A DNA stretch of 64,000 nucleotides, taken from Gracilibacillus boraciitolerans JCM 21714 (GTDB taxonomy: Bacteria > Bacillota > Bacilli > Bacillales > Amphibacillaceae). Shown piece by piece: positions 33,941 through 44,196 of this stretch. Made by a program: the position numbers and the translations under genes. Position 1 is the first letter of the stretch, and each line of letters opens with the position of its first letter. The stretch covers positions 1 to 64,000 of the forward strand of contig NZ_BAVS01000016.1 of NCBI RefSeq assembly GCF_000521485.1, given 5' to 3'. The notes beneath the pieces were generated by a model. That model worked only from the letters and a program-made list of their open reading frames with translations, had not been told where the DNA came from and searched no databases.

Positions 33941-34078
33941 ATGAGTAGGACACTTGTTATATATAATGAGCGTGAGAGACAACTTCACACAAGACTTATA
34001 AAATGCCCTAATTGCGACTATGAATATGAGGGTGATTTTACATCCTGACAACATTGTGGGAAGAGGAAATCAAAGTAA
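33941..34078 (+). pseudogene. Small zinc-ribbon ORF interrupted by an in-frame TGA at a Cys position
   Basis: ATG 33941 follows AGGTAGGTG. It reads MSRTLVIYNERERQLHTRLI, KCPNCDYEYEGDFTS, then TGA (34046-34048), then QHCGKRKSK and TAA. Reading TGA as Cys would complete a CxxC-x11-CxxC zinc ribbon of 45 residues. So either a Cys codon has become TGA, or the sequence is wrong here, or the codon is recoded. No family name can be given. It lies between jag and mnmE with another small gene, in a spot that is variable among Bacilli. Confidence 0.5.
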
Positions 34079-34209
34079 TATGTAAGGAATAGTGTTCAAC
34101 TAAAAGGAGCTTATATTGAACAAGTAATTTTTCAATTTCTATCTGTGATTAGATAATATTCACTTAATCTTATGATATAATATAAGTAATTATTTGAAGA
34201 GGCGATTTA

Positions 34210-34452
34210 ATGGATAATGACCAGTTGCTTAGAATCATCTTAGAACGATTTGATAAAGTGGACATGCAGTTCAAAGAAGTATTAAACAGACTTGATAGTA
34301 TAGAGAAAAGTCAGCAGGATGATGTTAAAGGAACATTACATTTAATATCAAAGAAGGTTGACAATATATTGTATGATGTTGATTATTTAAGTGAGAAAAC
34401 AGGTAAACATGATACGAAAATAAATAATCTTGAGAAGAGAATCCAGTCTTAA
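34210..34452 (+). CDS. Small coiled-coil protein of unknown function
   Basis: 80 residues, charged, no membrane segment or signal peptide. Heptad-like spacing of hydrophobic residues through most of its length (LLRIILERFDKVDMQFKEVL) points to a coiled coil. ATG 34210 follows AGAGGCG. A terminator follows. I do not recognise the family; similar short proteins occur in other Bacillaceae. Confidence 0.7.
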   Translation: MDNDQLLRIILERFDKVDMQFKEVLNRLDSIEKSQQDDVKGTLHLISKKVDNILYDVDYLSEKTGKHDTKINNLEKRIQS

Positions 34453-34471
34453 TGGAAAGGCTGGATTCTCT
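34436..34471 (+). terminator. Terminator after the coiled-coil gene
   Basis: AGAGAATCCAG (34436-34446) pairs with CTGGATTCTCT (34461-34471); the stop codon lies in the loop; the T-tail is weak. Confidence 0.55.
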
Positions 34472-34493
34472 TATAATGCAGTTTGTGAAGAGG

Positions 34494-34529
34494 TACACTT
34501 AAATTAACGGGTGCTTTAGTTGAACAAAC
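34494..34529 (+). repeat. Imperfect repeat of 33893-33927
   Basis: ACACTTAAATTAACGGGTGC...GTTGAACAAA resembles ACACTTAAACTAACGAGCAG...GTTCAATAAA at 33893-33927. They bracket the two small genes and may be remnants of a transposon end. From 34472 to 34858 there is no other gene; DnaA-box-like TTATACACA is at about 34700-34708 and TGTGGATAT at about 34750. Confidence 0.35.
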
Positions 34530-34765
34530 AATTGAAAATAAATAGGAGAAAAATCTCAATTATAATTGAATTGGTACTACAAAATACGGTTCAATATTAG
34601 GAAAGGTAAATCATCTGAAGTAATAATAAAGATAAGTTGTGCTTAACAGGTTTTTATTATATACCATGAATAGCATGTGAATAGTATTAAATTTAAAAAG
34701 TTATACACATGTGGACAAAATAATTTATAATAAAAAGTGAAAAATAAGTGTGGATATCTTTCCAA

Positions 34766-34793
34766 TTGATAGAGATGTATGATATTCTAATAT
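34766..34793 (+). promoter_or_regulatory. Candidate mnmE promoter
   Basis: TTGATA (34766-34771), 16-nt spacer, TAATAT (34788-34793), about 65 nt before the mnmE start. Confidence 0.45.
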
Positions 34794-34858
34794 GTCGTGA
34801 CACAATTTAAATTAATAAATTTGAAATATATATACTTTTTGTAATGGGGGGTGAAAAA

Positions 34859-36240
34859 ATGGAGCAGGATACAATTGCAGCAATATCCACACCAATTGGC
34901 GAAGGTGCAATAGCAATTGTTCGATTGAGTGGAGAAGATGCTATTAAAATAAGTAATAAATTATTTGAAGGCAAAGACTTAGAAAAGGTAGCCACACATA
35001 CTATCCAATATGGAAAAGTCATTGATCCGGCTACTGGAGAAATGATGGAGGAAGTAATGGTTTCCGTTATGCGGGCACCCAGAACGTTTACCAAAGAAGA
35101 TGTTGTTGAAATAAATTGCCATGGTGGACTAGCTCGGTAAACCGTTTACTGGAACAAGTATTGTTACATGGGGCACGTCTTGCTGAACCAGGTGAATTTA
35201 CAAAGCGGGCCTTTTTGAATGGAAGAATTGATTTATCCCAAGCAGAAGCTGTCATGGATCTAATTCGTGCTAAAACAGATAAGGCGATGAATGTTGCCTT
35301 AAAACAATTAGATGGAAAATTATCGAAGCTTGTGCACCAATTAAGACAAAAGTTAATAGAAACGGTGGCACACGTAGAAGTTAATATAGATTACCCGGAA
35401 TATGAGGATGTCGAGGAAATGTCACACCAAATGTTGCGGGAAAAAACAAATGAAGTGTATCAGGAAGTAGACAAACTTCTAAGTATGGCAAGACAAGGGA
35501 AAATACTAAGAGAAGGAATTGCTACAGCTATTATTGGACGACCTAACGTTGGTAAATCTTCTCTATTGAATGCTTTTGTCCAGGAAACAAAGGCAATCGT
35601 AACTGATATACCAGGCACGACGAGAGACATTATCGAAGAATATGTAAATGTCCGGGGGGGCATACCATTAAGATTAGTTGATACAGCTGGAATTAGAGAA
35701 ACGGAAGATATCGTAGAAAGAATTGGGGGGGTAGAACGCTCACGTCAAGCCTTGAAGGAATCGGATTTAATTTTACTGGTTTTGAATTATGGTGAAGCAT
35801 TAACAGAGGAAGATCATAATCTATTTAAGGCCGTAGAAGGATTAGAATATATTGTGATTGTAAATAAAACAGACTTAGAGGCTAAACTGGACCTGGAAGA
35901 GGTAAAACAACTTGCAGGCAAACAAAAGGTGATAACGACAGCTTTAATTGAAGATAAGGGAATGGATACACTCGAAGAAGCTATTGCAAGTCTCTTTTTT
36001 GAAGGTGAGCTTGATACAGGTGATTTATCCTATGTATCAAATGTCCGCCATATTCAATTGTTACAAGAGACGCTATCGTCATTAACGGATGCGATCGATG
36101 CAATGGATGCAGAAATGCCAATTGATTTAATTCAAATAGATGTAACAAGAGCATGGGAATTGTTAGGTGAAATTGTTGGTGATACAATGCAGGATAGTTT
36201 AATTGATCAATTGTTCTCCCAATTTTGTTTAGGTAAATAA
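34859..36240 (+). CDS. mnmE: tRNA modification GTPase MnmE, frameshifted
   Basis: About 458 residues. With MnmG it makes the (carboxy)methylaminomethyl group on wobble U34 of several tRNAs. N-terminal tetrahydrofolate-binding domain, helical domain, inserted G domain: [14 protein letters not shown] (G1), [17 protein letters not shown]-terminal FCLGK with the conserved Cys. The frame breaks at about 35133 (one T missing, HGGLASVNRLL). G-runs at about 35656 and 35727 each add a Gly, in [11 protein letters not shown] and [12 protein letters not shown] 34859 follows a G-run ribosome site that is itself six long. Confidence 0.96.
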
Positions 36241-36266
36241 CTGAAAATTTAAAAGGAGGATCAGCG

Positions 36267-38177
36267 ATGACAACTTACGAAGCTGGTCAATATGATGTAA
36301 TTGTAATTGGTGCAGGACATGCAGGGGGGGTAGAAGCTGCTTACGCTGCAGCAAAGAGAGGTGCAAAAACACTAATATTAACATTAAATTTAGATATGAT
36401 TGCATTTATGCCATGTAATCCATCGATAGGCGGCCCTGCGAAGGGAATTGTTGTACGCGAAATCGATGCATTAGGTGGTTTAATGGGCAAAGTTATCGAT
36501 AAGACATATATTCAAATGAGAATGTTAAATACCGGGAAGGGTCCTGCTGTTCGTGCATTACGAGCACAGGCGGATAAACCGTTATACATTCAGGAAATGA
36601 AAAAAACGTTAGAAAAAGAAGCAAATTTAACGCTTCGTCAAGGCATGGTAGAAAGATTACTTGTGGAGGATGGCAAATGTAAAGGCGTGATTACCGAAAC
36701 GCGAGCACTTTACCGGGCGAAGTCTGTCATTATCACCACAGGGACTTTTATGCGGGGGGGACGAGTGATTATTGGCGATATTTCATATGAGAGTGGACCT
36801 AACAATCAGCGTGCAAGTGTGAAGCTTGCAGAAAATTTGGAGGAAAATGGTTTTGATCTTGTTCGCTTTAAAACAGGAACACCGCCAAGAGTGAACAGTC
36901 ATTCGATTGATTATACTAAGACAGAAATTCAACCAGGGGGGGATGAAAACCCTCAACACTTTTCCTATGAAACAACGGAAGCAATTGTCGATCAGATTCC
37001 ATGCTGGTTAACATATACAAATGAAAATACACATCAAATTATCAATGATAATTTAGGTCTATCTGCTATGTATTCAGGTATGATTAAAGGGACAGGCCCA
37101 CGTTATTGTCCATCTATTGAAGATAAGATAGTTCGTTTTCATGATAAACCGCGTCATCAAATTTTCTTAGAGCCTGAAGGACGTAACACGGATGAAGTAT
37201 ATGTGCAAGGCTTGTCCACATCGTTACCAGAGTTTGTTCAAAGGGAAATTTTACGCAGCATTCCAGGATTAGAAGAATCAGAAATTATGCGATCTGGATA
37301 TGCGATTGAATATGATTCCGTTGTCCCTACACAGTTATGGCCAACGTTAGAAGTGAAAAATATCGAAGGGCTGTTTACAGCTGGTCAAATTAATGGAACC
37401 TCTGGTTATGAAGAAGCAGCTGGCCAAGGTTTAATGGCTGGTATAAATGCTGCGGCAAAAGCATTAGGGGGGGAAGAATCGTTAATTTTGGATCGCTCTC
37501 AGGCATATATCGGGGGGGTTTTAATTGATGACTTGGTTACAAAAGGAACAAATGAGCCTTACCGTTTATTAACATCACGCGCAGAGTATCGCTTATTATT
37601 GCGTCATGACAATGCGGATTTACGTTTAACAGAAATCGGTCATCAAATTGGATTAATCTCTGCAGAAAGATATGCCCGTTTTGAGGAAAAGAAACAACTA
37701 ATTGAAGAAGAGAAGGAACGACTAAGTACGCTTCGATTAAAACCAACAGAACAACTGCAGCAAATAATGGATTTAATTGGTGGCACACAATTAAAAGATG
37801 GAATCTTAGCCTACGACTTATTAAAAAGACCTGAAGTCACCTATCATGTGATCGATCAAATCGTACCTTCAGAGAAAGGGTTAGCAGCAGATGTGAAAGA
37901 ACAGGTAGAAATTCAAATTAAGTATCAGGGGGGGTATATCGCTAAATCTAATCAACAAGTAGAACGAATGAAAAAAATGGAGAATAAATTAATCCCTGAT
38001 CATATCGATTATGATGCGATCAGCGGAATTGCAACAGAGGCACGAGAGAAACTAAAAAAGGTAAGACCTCTATCAGTTGCACAAGCTTCCAGAATTTCGG
38101 GCGTTAATCCAGCAGATGTCTCTATTTTATTAGTCTATATTGAACAAGGAAATGTAGCTAAAGTATCGAATGAATAA
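36267..38177 (+). CDS. mnmG: tRNA uridine 5-carboxymethylaminomethyl modification enzyme MnmG (GidA)
   Basis: 636 residues as read. FAD-dependent partner of MnmE. The dinucleotide motif is written [17 protein letters not shown]; the usual GxGxxG is GAGHAGVEA, so one Gly is spurious. Six G-runs in this gene are seven long (about 36326, 36756, 36937, 37468, 37510, 37928), e.g. [31 protein letters not shown]. All are in frame, so the gene stays open. True length is about 630. ATG 36267 has AAAGGAGGATC upstream. It is co-transcribed with mnmE (26 nt apart). Confidence 0.96.
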   Translation: MTTYEAGQYDVIVIGAGHAGGVEAAYAAAKRGAKTLILTLNLDMIAFMPCNPSIGGPAKGIVVREIDALGGLMGKVIDKTYIQMRMLNTGKGPAVRALRAQADKPLYIQEMKKTLEKEANLTLRQGMVERLLVEDGKCKGVITETRALYRAKSVIITTGTFMRGGRVIIGDISYESGPNNQRASVKLAENLEENGFDLVRFKTGTPPRVNSHSIDYTKTEIQPGGDENPQHFSYETTEAIVDQIPCWLTYTNENTHQIINDNLGLSAMYSGMIKGTGPRYCPSIEDKIVRFHDKPRHQIFLEPEGRNTDEVYVQGLSTSLPEFVQREILRSIPGLEESEIMRSGYAIEYDSVVPTQLWPTLEVKNIEGLFTAGQINGTSGYEEAAGQGLMAGINAAAKALGGEESLILDRSQAYIGGVLIDDLVTKGTNEPYRLLTSRAEYRLLLRHDNADLRLTEIGHQIGLISAERYARFEEKKQLIEEEKERLSTLRLKPTEQLQQIMDLIGGTQLKDGILAYDLLKRPEVTYHVIDQIVPSEKGLAADVKEQVEIQIKYQGGYIAKSNQQVERMKKMENKLIPDHIDYDAISGIATEAREKLKKVRPLSVAQASRISGVNPADVSILLVYIEQGNVAKVSNE

Positions 38178-38192
38178 TAAAGGAGTGGCTAA

Positions 38193-38910
38193 ATGAATCT
38201 CCAGTCTTTTCAAGAAAATTTGCAGGAAAAAGGTATTAATCCTTCAAACAACCAATTACAACAATTTGAAACCTATTATCACACATTAGTAGAGTGGAAT
38301 GAAAAAATGAATTTAACAGCAATTACCGAAAAAGAAGAAGTATACGCTAAACACTTCTTTGATTCGGTAACGGCTGCATTTTATTTTGACTTTACTCAGG
38401 AATTACATGTGTGTGATGTCGGGGCAGGGGGCAGGTTTTCCAAGTATTCCGCTAAAAATTCTCTTTCCCCCCCATCTGCAAGTTACTATAGTTGATTCAT
38501 TAAGAAAGCGAATTACATTCTTAAATCATCTAGCATCTGAATTAGAACTAGAGGGAGTATCCTTTTACCATGATCGCGCAGAGTTATTTGGGAAAAATGA
38601 AAAATTCAGACATAAATTTGATGTTGTAATGGCGCGCGCTGTAGCAAGAACATCAGTTCTGTCAGAATTATGCTTACCTTTAATTCGCACAAATGGTATG
38701 TTTATTGCAATGAAGGGTGCTCACATGGAAGAAGAATTAGCAGATGGTAAAGAAGCAATTGAGTTACTTGGAGGTAAAATTAAAAAGATAGAACATTTTC
38801 AGTTGCCTGAAAATAATGGAGAAAGAAATATCTTATTTATTGATAAAAAAAGGAAGACGCCAAAGAATTTTCCTAGAAAACCAGGTGTGCCTAATAAAAA
38901 CCCACTATAA
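38193..38910 (+). CDS. rsmG: 16S rRNA 7-methylguanosine methyltransferase RsmG, frameshifted
   Basis: About 238 residues. It methylates G527 of 16S rRNA; the SAM-binding motif [17 protein letters not shown] is recovered only by changing the second G-run at about 38425 from five to four. A C-run at about 38467 adds a Pro ([13 protein letters not shown]). The first of the two GGGG runs in the motif is unaltered. ATG 38193 is preceded by AAAGGAG. Follows mnmG directly, as in B. subtilis. Confidence 0.95.
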
Positions 38911-38992
38911 TTATTTATTTTTAAAAATAAGGCATAAAATTTATCGCTTTTTGTATTTTTATGATAAAATGATAGTAACAGATTACTAGTTA

Positions 38993-39008
38993 TGTTCCAC
39001 GTGAAACA
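38993..39008. promoter_or_regulatory. parS site 1
   Basis: TGTTCCACGTGAAACA matches the Bacillus parS consensus. It lies just upstream of noc. Spo0J loads here as a CTP-dependent clamp and recruits SMC and Soj. Confidence 0.92.
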
Positions 39009-39143
39009 TTTTGGAATATATAACGACTTCCATGACTTGCTTAAAACAATTATTTAAGCAAGTTTTCCCTTTTATATACTTTAAAGTAGATGACGAATTT
39101 TTTTTTTTGAATTTGTTGAAGCAGAAAAAAGGTGGTGTTTAAT

Positions 39144-40004
39144 ATGTTACACCCATTTGGTCGTATTTTTGGTATTGGCGATAAAGCTGAAGAAAACATC
39201 ATAGAAGATACAAATAGTCTTCAGGATGAAGTGGTCTTTATTAACATTGATGCTATTGAGGCAAATCGTTTCCAACCAAGATCAATATTTAATGAGGAAA
39301 AAATTAAAGAATTAGCCCAAACGTTACATACGCACGGTTTGATCCAACCAATCGTTGTACGTCGAATTGAAAATGCTACAGATAAATATGAAATAATTGC
39401 TGGGGAAAGACGCTGGCGTGCAGCTAAAAGTCTTAATTGGGATAAGGTCCCTGCCATTATTCGTGAAATGACAGATAAGGAAACCGCATCTGTAGCGTTA
39501 ATAGAAAACTTGCAACGGGAGGAACTGACGGTAATTGAAGAAGCCGCCGCATATGAAAAATTAATTCAGTTGCATGAATTAACGCAAGAGGCCCTGGCAC
39601 AACGTTTAGGGAAGAATCAATCTACAATAGCTAATAAAATGCGCCTGTTAAAACTGCCAGAAGAAGTGCAACAAGCCATATTGAAAAAGCAGATTACTGA
39701 AAGACATGGAAGGGCTTTAATCATACTAAAAAACGAAGAGTTACAATTAAAAGTATTAAATCAAATCATCGAGAGAGATTTGAATGTGAAGCAAACGGAA
39801 GCGCAGATTGAGAGATTAATGACAGACAAGAAAAAACCCAAGAAACCACGTCAAAAGGGAATCAATAAGGATATGCGAATAGCGATGAATACGATCCGGC
39901 AATCCTTAGACATGGTATCTGATGCTGGTATAGATTTAGAAACAGATGAACAAGATCATGAGGACTTTTATCAAATTACTATTAAAATATCAAAGAAAAA
40001 ATGA
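39144..40004 (+). CDS. noc: Nucleoid occlusion protein Noc
   Basis: 286 residues. A ParB-family CTPase that binds its own DNA sites (NBS) and keeps FtsZ away from the nucleoid. N-terminal [14 protein letters not shown] is an amphipathic membrane-targeting helix typical of Noc, which tells it apart from Spo0J; then ParB motifs [20 protein letters not shown] and the helix-turn-helix [26 protein letters not shown] 39144 follows AAAGGTGGTG. Intact; one normal GGGG (about 39405) is kept. Confidence 0.93.
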   Translation: MLHPFGRIFGIGDKAEENIIEDTNSLQDEVVFINIDAIEANRFQPRSIFNEEKIKELAQTLHTHGLIQPIVVRRIENATDKYEIIAGERRWRAAKSLNWDKVPAIIREMTDKETASVALIENLQREELTVIEEAAAYEKLIQLHELTQEALAQRLGKNQSTIANKMRLLKLPEEVQQAILKKQITERHGRALIILKNEELQLKVLNQIIERDLNVKQTEAQIERLMTDKKKPKKPRQKGINKDMRIAMNTIRQSLDMVSDAGIDLETDEQDHEDFYQITIKISKKK

Positions 40005-40014
40005 TAAAACAAAG

Positions 40015-40044
40015 ACCCATCTTTAATGATCAAAGAAGATGGGT
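40015..40044 (+). terminator. noc terminator
   Basis: ACCCATCTT (40015-40023) pairs with AAGATGGGT (40036-40044), followed by TGTTTTAT; AAAACA lies on the other side. Confidence 0.7.
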
Positions 40045-40210
40045 TGTTTTATGAGAAAGTATAATTAATTTTAATATATAGTAATATTGATAGATTTTAT
40101 TGAATCGATAGCACTATTTATTAAATTTTGCTAAAAAGAAATATTTATTTACTAGAAACAATGATAAAATAAAAATAAATGATAATGAAGCAAGAGGTAG
40201 GTGACACATC

Positions 40211-40970
40211 ATGGCAAAAGTAATAGCCGTTGCAAACCAAAAAGGTGGCGTCGGCAAAACAACATCTTCCGTTAATCTGAGTGCAGGTTTAGCACATTTT
40301 AATAAAAAAGTATTATTAGTTGATATAGATCCACAAGGGAATGCTACTAGTGGTGTAGGGATAAATAAAGCAGATGTTAACCACTGTATTTACGATGTAT
40401 TAGTGGATGATATTGAAACTAGTAAAGTGTGTATAGATACGGAGATTTCAAATTTAGATATTATTCCCGCAACCATTCAACTAGCTGGTGCGGAAATAGA
40501 ACTCGTTTCTACTATTTCACGTGAAGTGAGATTAAAAAAAGCAATTGATAATATCAGAGATCAATATGATTTTATCATAATAGACTGCTCCATCATTAGG
40601 GTTATTAACTATTAATGCACTAACAGCCTCTGACACTGTCTTAATTCCGGTTCAATGCGAATATTATGCATTAGAGGGACTAAGTCAATTGCTAAATACG
40701 ATTCGATTGGTGCAGAAACATTTAAATAAAGAGCTGATGATAGAAGGTGTTCTATTAACTATGCTAGATGCCAGAACTAATTTGGGTCTGCAGGTAATCG
40801 AGGAAGTAAAGAAATATTTTCAGGATAAAGTCTACCAGACAATTATACCTCGAAATGTTCGATTAGGTGAGGCACCAAGTCATGGTCAGCCGATTATAAC
40901 TTATGACTCTAGATCAAGGGGTGCAGAAGTATATCTTGATCTTGCAAAGGAAGTGCTTGCAGATGGCTAG
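40211..40970 (+). CDS. soj: Chromosome partition ATPase Soj (ParA), frameshifted
   Basis: About 252 residues. Deviant Walker [14 protein letters not shown]; regulates DnaA and origin segregation with Spo0J. The frame breaks at about 40588: TGCTCC should read TGCCCTCC ([17 protein letters not shown]), so two C are missing. The second half ends [14 protein letters not shown] 40211 with AGAGGTAGGTGAC upstream. The spo0J start overlaps the last eight bases. Confidence 0.94.
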
Positions 40971-41801
40971 AGGATTAGGTAAAGGATTAGACGCTTTTTT
41001 CCAGGAATGGAGGAAAAAGATTCAGATAAGATAGAAGAGATCGAATTAAAAAAGTGCCGGCCAAATCCATATCAACCTCGTAAAGTCTTTGAAGCTGATG
41101 CAATCGATGAATTAAAAGAATCGATTCTTGAGCATGGCATACTACAACCACTTATTGTCCGTAAAAGTATCAGAGGCTATGAAATTGTAGTAGGAGAAAG
41201 AAGATTCCGTGCAGCAAAAGAAGCTAATTTAGAAACCGTCCCTGTAATAATCAAGGATTTAACGGACGAACAAATGATGGAATTAGCATTACTGGAAAAT
41301 ATCCAACGGGAAGACTTAACTCCTATAGAAGAAGCTACTGCCTATGAGCGACTGATTACGGAATTAGGCACTACTCAGGATCAGTTATCAAAGCGCCTCG
41401 GTAAAAGCAGATCACATATTGCGAATTTAGTGCGTTTACTAAGTTTACCGGAAGATATTATTACTCAGATAAATCATGGGGGGGCACTTTCAATGGGACA
41501 TGGTAGAGCATTGTTAGGACTAAAAGATGAGAATCGAATGATACCAGTAGCAAAGCGTATAACTACAGAGAAGCTTAATGTCCGCCAGGTAGAGGCGTTA
41601 GTAAACGAACTAAATAATCATCAAATTAAACAAAAGAAAAAGAAAGAAAAGAAAGATGTTTTTATAACAGAAAAAGAAAATCATTTAAAAGACCTTTTTG
41701 GAACTAACGTTAAAATTAACAAAGGTAAAAGAAAAGGTAAAATAGAGATTGAATTTTTCTCTGAAGATGATTTAAATCGTATTTTGGACAAAATGGAATA
41801 A
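40963..41801 (+). CDS. spo0J: Chromosome partition protein Spo0J (ParB), frameshifted at the N-terminus
   Basis: About 280 residues. True start [15 protein letters not shown] at 40963; one T is missing from the run at about 40995-41000, so the N-terminus is out of frame with the rest. CTP-binding motif [11 protein letters not shown] and [14 protein letters not shown], then a helix-turn-helix [25 protein letters not shown]-run at about 41480 adds a Gly ([11 protein letters not shown]). It binds the parS sites at 38993 and 43996. Coupled to soj by the ATGGCTAG overlap. Confidence 0.94.
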
Positions 41802-41805
41802 CCAT

Positions 41806-41845
41806 AAGGTCTGATTGTTTGCTAGTCAAACAATCAGACCTTTTC
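41806..41845 (+). terminator. spo0J terminator
   Basis: A 15-bp perfect stem, 41806-41820 with 41828-41842, ending in TTTTC. Confidence 0.9.
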
Positions 41846-41880
41846 ATTGTGAATTTTATGGATATGAAGGAGTAACGAAA

Positions 41881-42592
41881 ATGGTGTTATTAGGGACATT
41901 AGTGAATGGTTTATGTATTATCATTGGAACAATTTTAGGCCTTATCTTTACAAATATTCCAGATAGAATGAAAGAAACCGCATTGCAAGGAATAGGATTA
42001 GTAGTAGCTATAATCGGAATTCAGATGGCCATACAAGCAGATAATGTTGTCTTAATTCTCTTAAGCCTTTTGATAGGCTCGCTTATTGGCACTGGTATCC
42101 AGCTAGAGGATAAGTTGAATATAATTGGGAAAAAACTTGAAACTAGATTGAATAAAAAAGGTAATGGAAAACGTAATTTAACAGAAGGCTTTGTAACTGC
42201 TACTTTAATATTTGTAATTGGTGCGATGGCGATTGTAGGTGCAATTGATGGGGGGTTTAAGGAATGATCATGAGGTTTTAATAACAAAGGCATTTTTAGA
42301 CGGCTTTATGGCGATGGTTTTAACCACTACCTTAGGATTTGGAGTTGTTTTTTCTGTTATCCCTGTTATTTTATACCAAGGATCAATTGCATTATTAGCT
42401 GTTCAGATAAATAAATGGCTGCCACAACAGGTATTAGATGGTTTTATTAATGAAGTTACTGCTATTGGTGGCCTGTTAATATTAGCGATTGGGCTAAATA
42501 TATTGAATATCACAAAAATTAAAATTGGTGATTTCCTGCCTGCTATCTTCGTATTTATTATCTTTTACTTTAGCTATTCATTACTTGTTTAA
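41881..42592 (+). CDS. DUF554 family membrane protein, frameshifted
   Basis: About 236 residues, six or seven hydrophobic segments. The family (YdfK/YqgA-like) is of unknown function. N-terminus MVLLGTLVNGLCIIIGTILG with Asn and Gly as in the family. A run of six G at about 42250 (should be five, GAIDGGLRNDHEVLITKAF) breaks the frame. ATG 41881 has GAAGGAG upstream. It stands alone between the spo0J terminator and the YkvI-like gene. Confidence 0.82.
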
Positions 42593-42742
42593 AGCTGTTT
42601 CGATTTATTATACTTTCTAAATAACCATTCACTTTACGGTTCAGGTTTATAAAGTCAAGCTTTGACGATAAGAATATTTATCACATAGGTTTGTCTCCTG
42701 TTGCATATTTTATTATATCTAAAGCTTTTTGGAGGCAAAAAT

Positions 42743-43753
42743 ATGTGGAAATCTGGAATGAAGTGGATGTTTTTAATCATTGGAACAATGGTTGGTGCTG
42801 GATATGCCTCTGGTCGTGAATTATGGCAATTTTTCGGTCACGAAAGTGGACTAGCCATTATTTTATTTACCATATTATTTATTTGTGCGGTAGCCATTAC
42901 TATGAAAGTAAGCTATGCCAATCAAACAAAAAACTATTATAATTTATTAGAAATTTTGTTAGGTACCAAAATTGCCAGATTTTACGATGTATTAATCTTT
43001 TTTTACCTAATGTCCACTACAGTTATAATGATTGCTGGAAGCGGTGCGACATTTGAGGCTTTCTTTCTTTCTAAATGGATTGGAATTTTTTTTATCATTC
43101 TATTTATTATTCTGATATTCATGAAGGGAATTAATGGAGTACTTACCTTTAATGTAGCGGTATTACCTCTTTTAATGGTAGGCTTACTATCGATATTAGT
43201 CATATACTCATTGGATGAAAAACTTACCTTTATGATAAAACTGGATCATCAGGATAACTGGATGGCTGCCTTTACTTTCACTGCATTAAATATATTGTCC
43301 ATTTTAGCCGTGCTTGGAGCGGTAGGGGATCAGATCAAGTCAAATGGGGAAATTATAATTGCTAGTATTGGCAGTGGCCTTATCTTGGGATTTACCTCGT
43401 ATTTATATAATAACAGTCTCATCCAAATCTCGGAAATCATTATTTTATATGAAATACCATTGTTTGCAATTTTAAAGAATTATCCTGACTATACGTATAT
43501 TATTATGACCGTCTTATTATGGTTCGCTATTTTTACCACGGCTGTATCCAGTGTTCTTGGTATCGTAACAAGGTTAGCCAGATTTATAAAATATAATATG
43601 TGGCAGATAGCATGTGTGCTGCTTTTTATTTTAACCCCATTAACAAAAATAGGCTTCTCTACCCTAATTGCTTTATTATATCCAATATACGGCATTGTAA
43701 ATTTATATTTATTATGTGCTATCTTACTATTTCCATTTTATAAGAAAATCTAA
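42743..43753 (+). CDS. YkvI-like membrane transporter
   Basis: 336 residues, about ten hydrophobic segments, no signal peptide. The N-terminal motif TMVGAGYASGRELWQFF is typical of the YkvI family within the APC superfamily (possible branched-chain or other amino-acid transport). ATG 42743 follows GGAGGC. The substrate is unknown. The only gene in this stretch without any runs of six or more G. Confidence 0.8.
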   Translation: MWKSGMKWMFLIIGTMVGAGYASGRELWQFFGHESGLAIILFTILFICAVAITMKVSYANQTKNYYNLLEILLGTKIARFYDVLIFFYLMSTTVIMIAGSGATFEAFFLSKWIGIFFIILFIILIFMKGINGVLTFNVAVLPLLMVGLLSILVIYSLDEKLTFMIKLDHQDNWMAAFTFTALNILSILAVLGAVGDQIKSNGEIIIASIGSGLILGFTSYLYNNSLIQISEIIILYEIPLFAILKNYPDYTYIIMTVLLWFAIFTTAVSSVLGIVTRLARFIKYNMWQIACVLLFILTPLTKIGFSTLIALLYPIYGIVNLYLLCAILLFPFYKKI

Positions 43754-43796
43754 TATAATAATGAAAGAGTAGGCGTTGTTTTGATGAGGTGATAGG

Positions 43797-43991
43797 ATGG
43801 AACGGAAACAATTTGAATTAAACGATATCGTAGAAATGAAAAAGTCCCATCCATGCGGAGAAAATCGTTGGAAGATAATTCGTATGGGGATGGATATTCG
43901 AATTAAGTGTGAGGGTTGTGGGCATAGTGTAATGCTGCCACGCAAACGTTTCGAACAAAAATTGAAAAAGGTACTCGTAAATGCTGAATAA
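43797..43991 (+). CDS. DUF951 family protein (YyzM)
   Basis: 64 residues with KKSHPCGENRWKIIRMGMDIRIKCEGCGH: a conserved small domain with His/Cys motifs that could hold zinc. ATG 43797 follows AGGTGAT. In Bacilli it stands beside ychF. Function unknown. Confidence 0.88.
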   Translation: MERKQFELNDIVEMKKSHPCGENRWKIIRMGMDIRIKCEGCGHSVMLPRKRFEQKLKKVLVNAE

Positions 43992-43995
43992 AAAA

Positions 43996-44011
43996 TGTTT
44001 CACGTGAAACA
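43996..44011. promoter_or_regulatory. parS site 2
   Basis: TGTTTCACGTGAAACA, a perfect 16-bp palindrome. 5.0 kb from parS site 1, immediately after the DUF951 stop. Confidence 0.92.
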
Positions 44012-44073
44012 AATCCATTTTTTTAACAAGTGATTTCTATATAAAATGGTATTTTGGTATAGGAATAATCAGA

Positions 44074-44109
44074 AAATCAAGGACATCAATCCCTTGATTT
44101 TTGTTTTTT
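44074..44109 (+). terminator. Terminator before ychF
   Basis: ATCAAGG (44076-44082) pairs with CCTTGAT (44092-44098), followed by TTTTTG and six T. Confidence 0.7.
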
Positions 44110-44196
44110 AATAACTTGTCAATTATTAAAAGTATCACTATAATTGGTATGACTGAAACGTTCATATGGACGCAATCCTTAAGGAGTGAAAGTTAC

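Noticed and set aside
36326-36345. Altered FAD motif of MnmG ([10 protein letters not shown]) as a functional novelty
   Set aside because: Same +3 G-run artefact as five other places in this gene.
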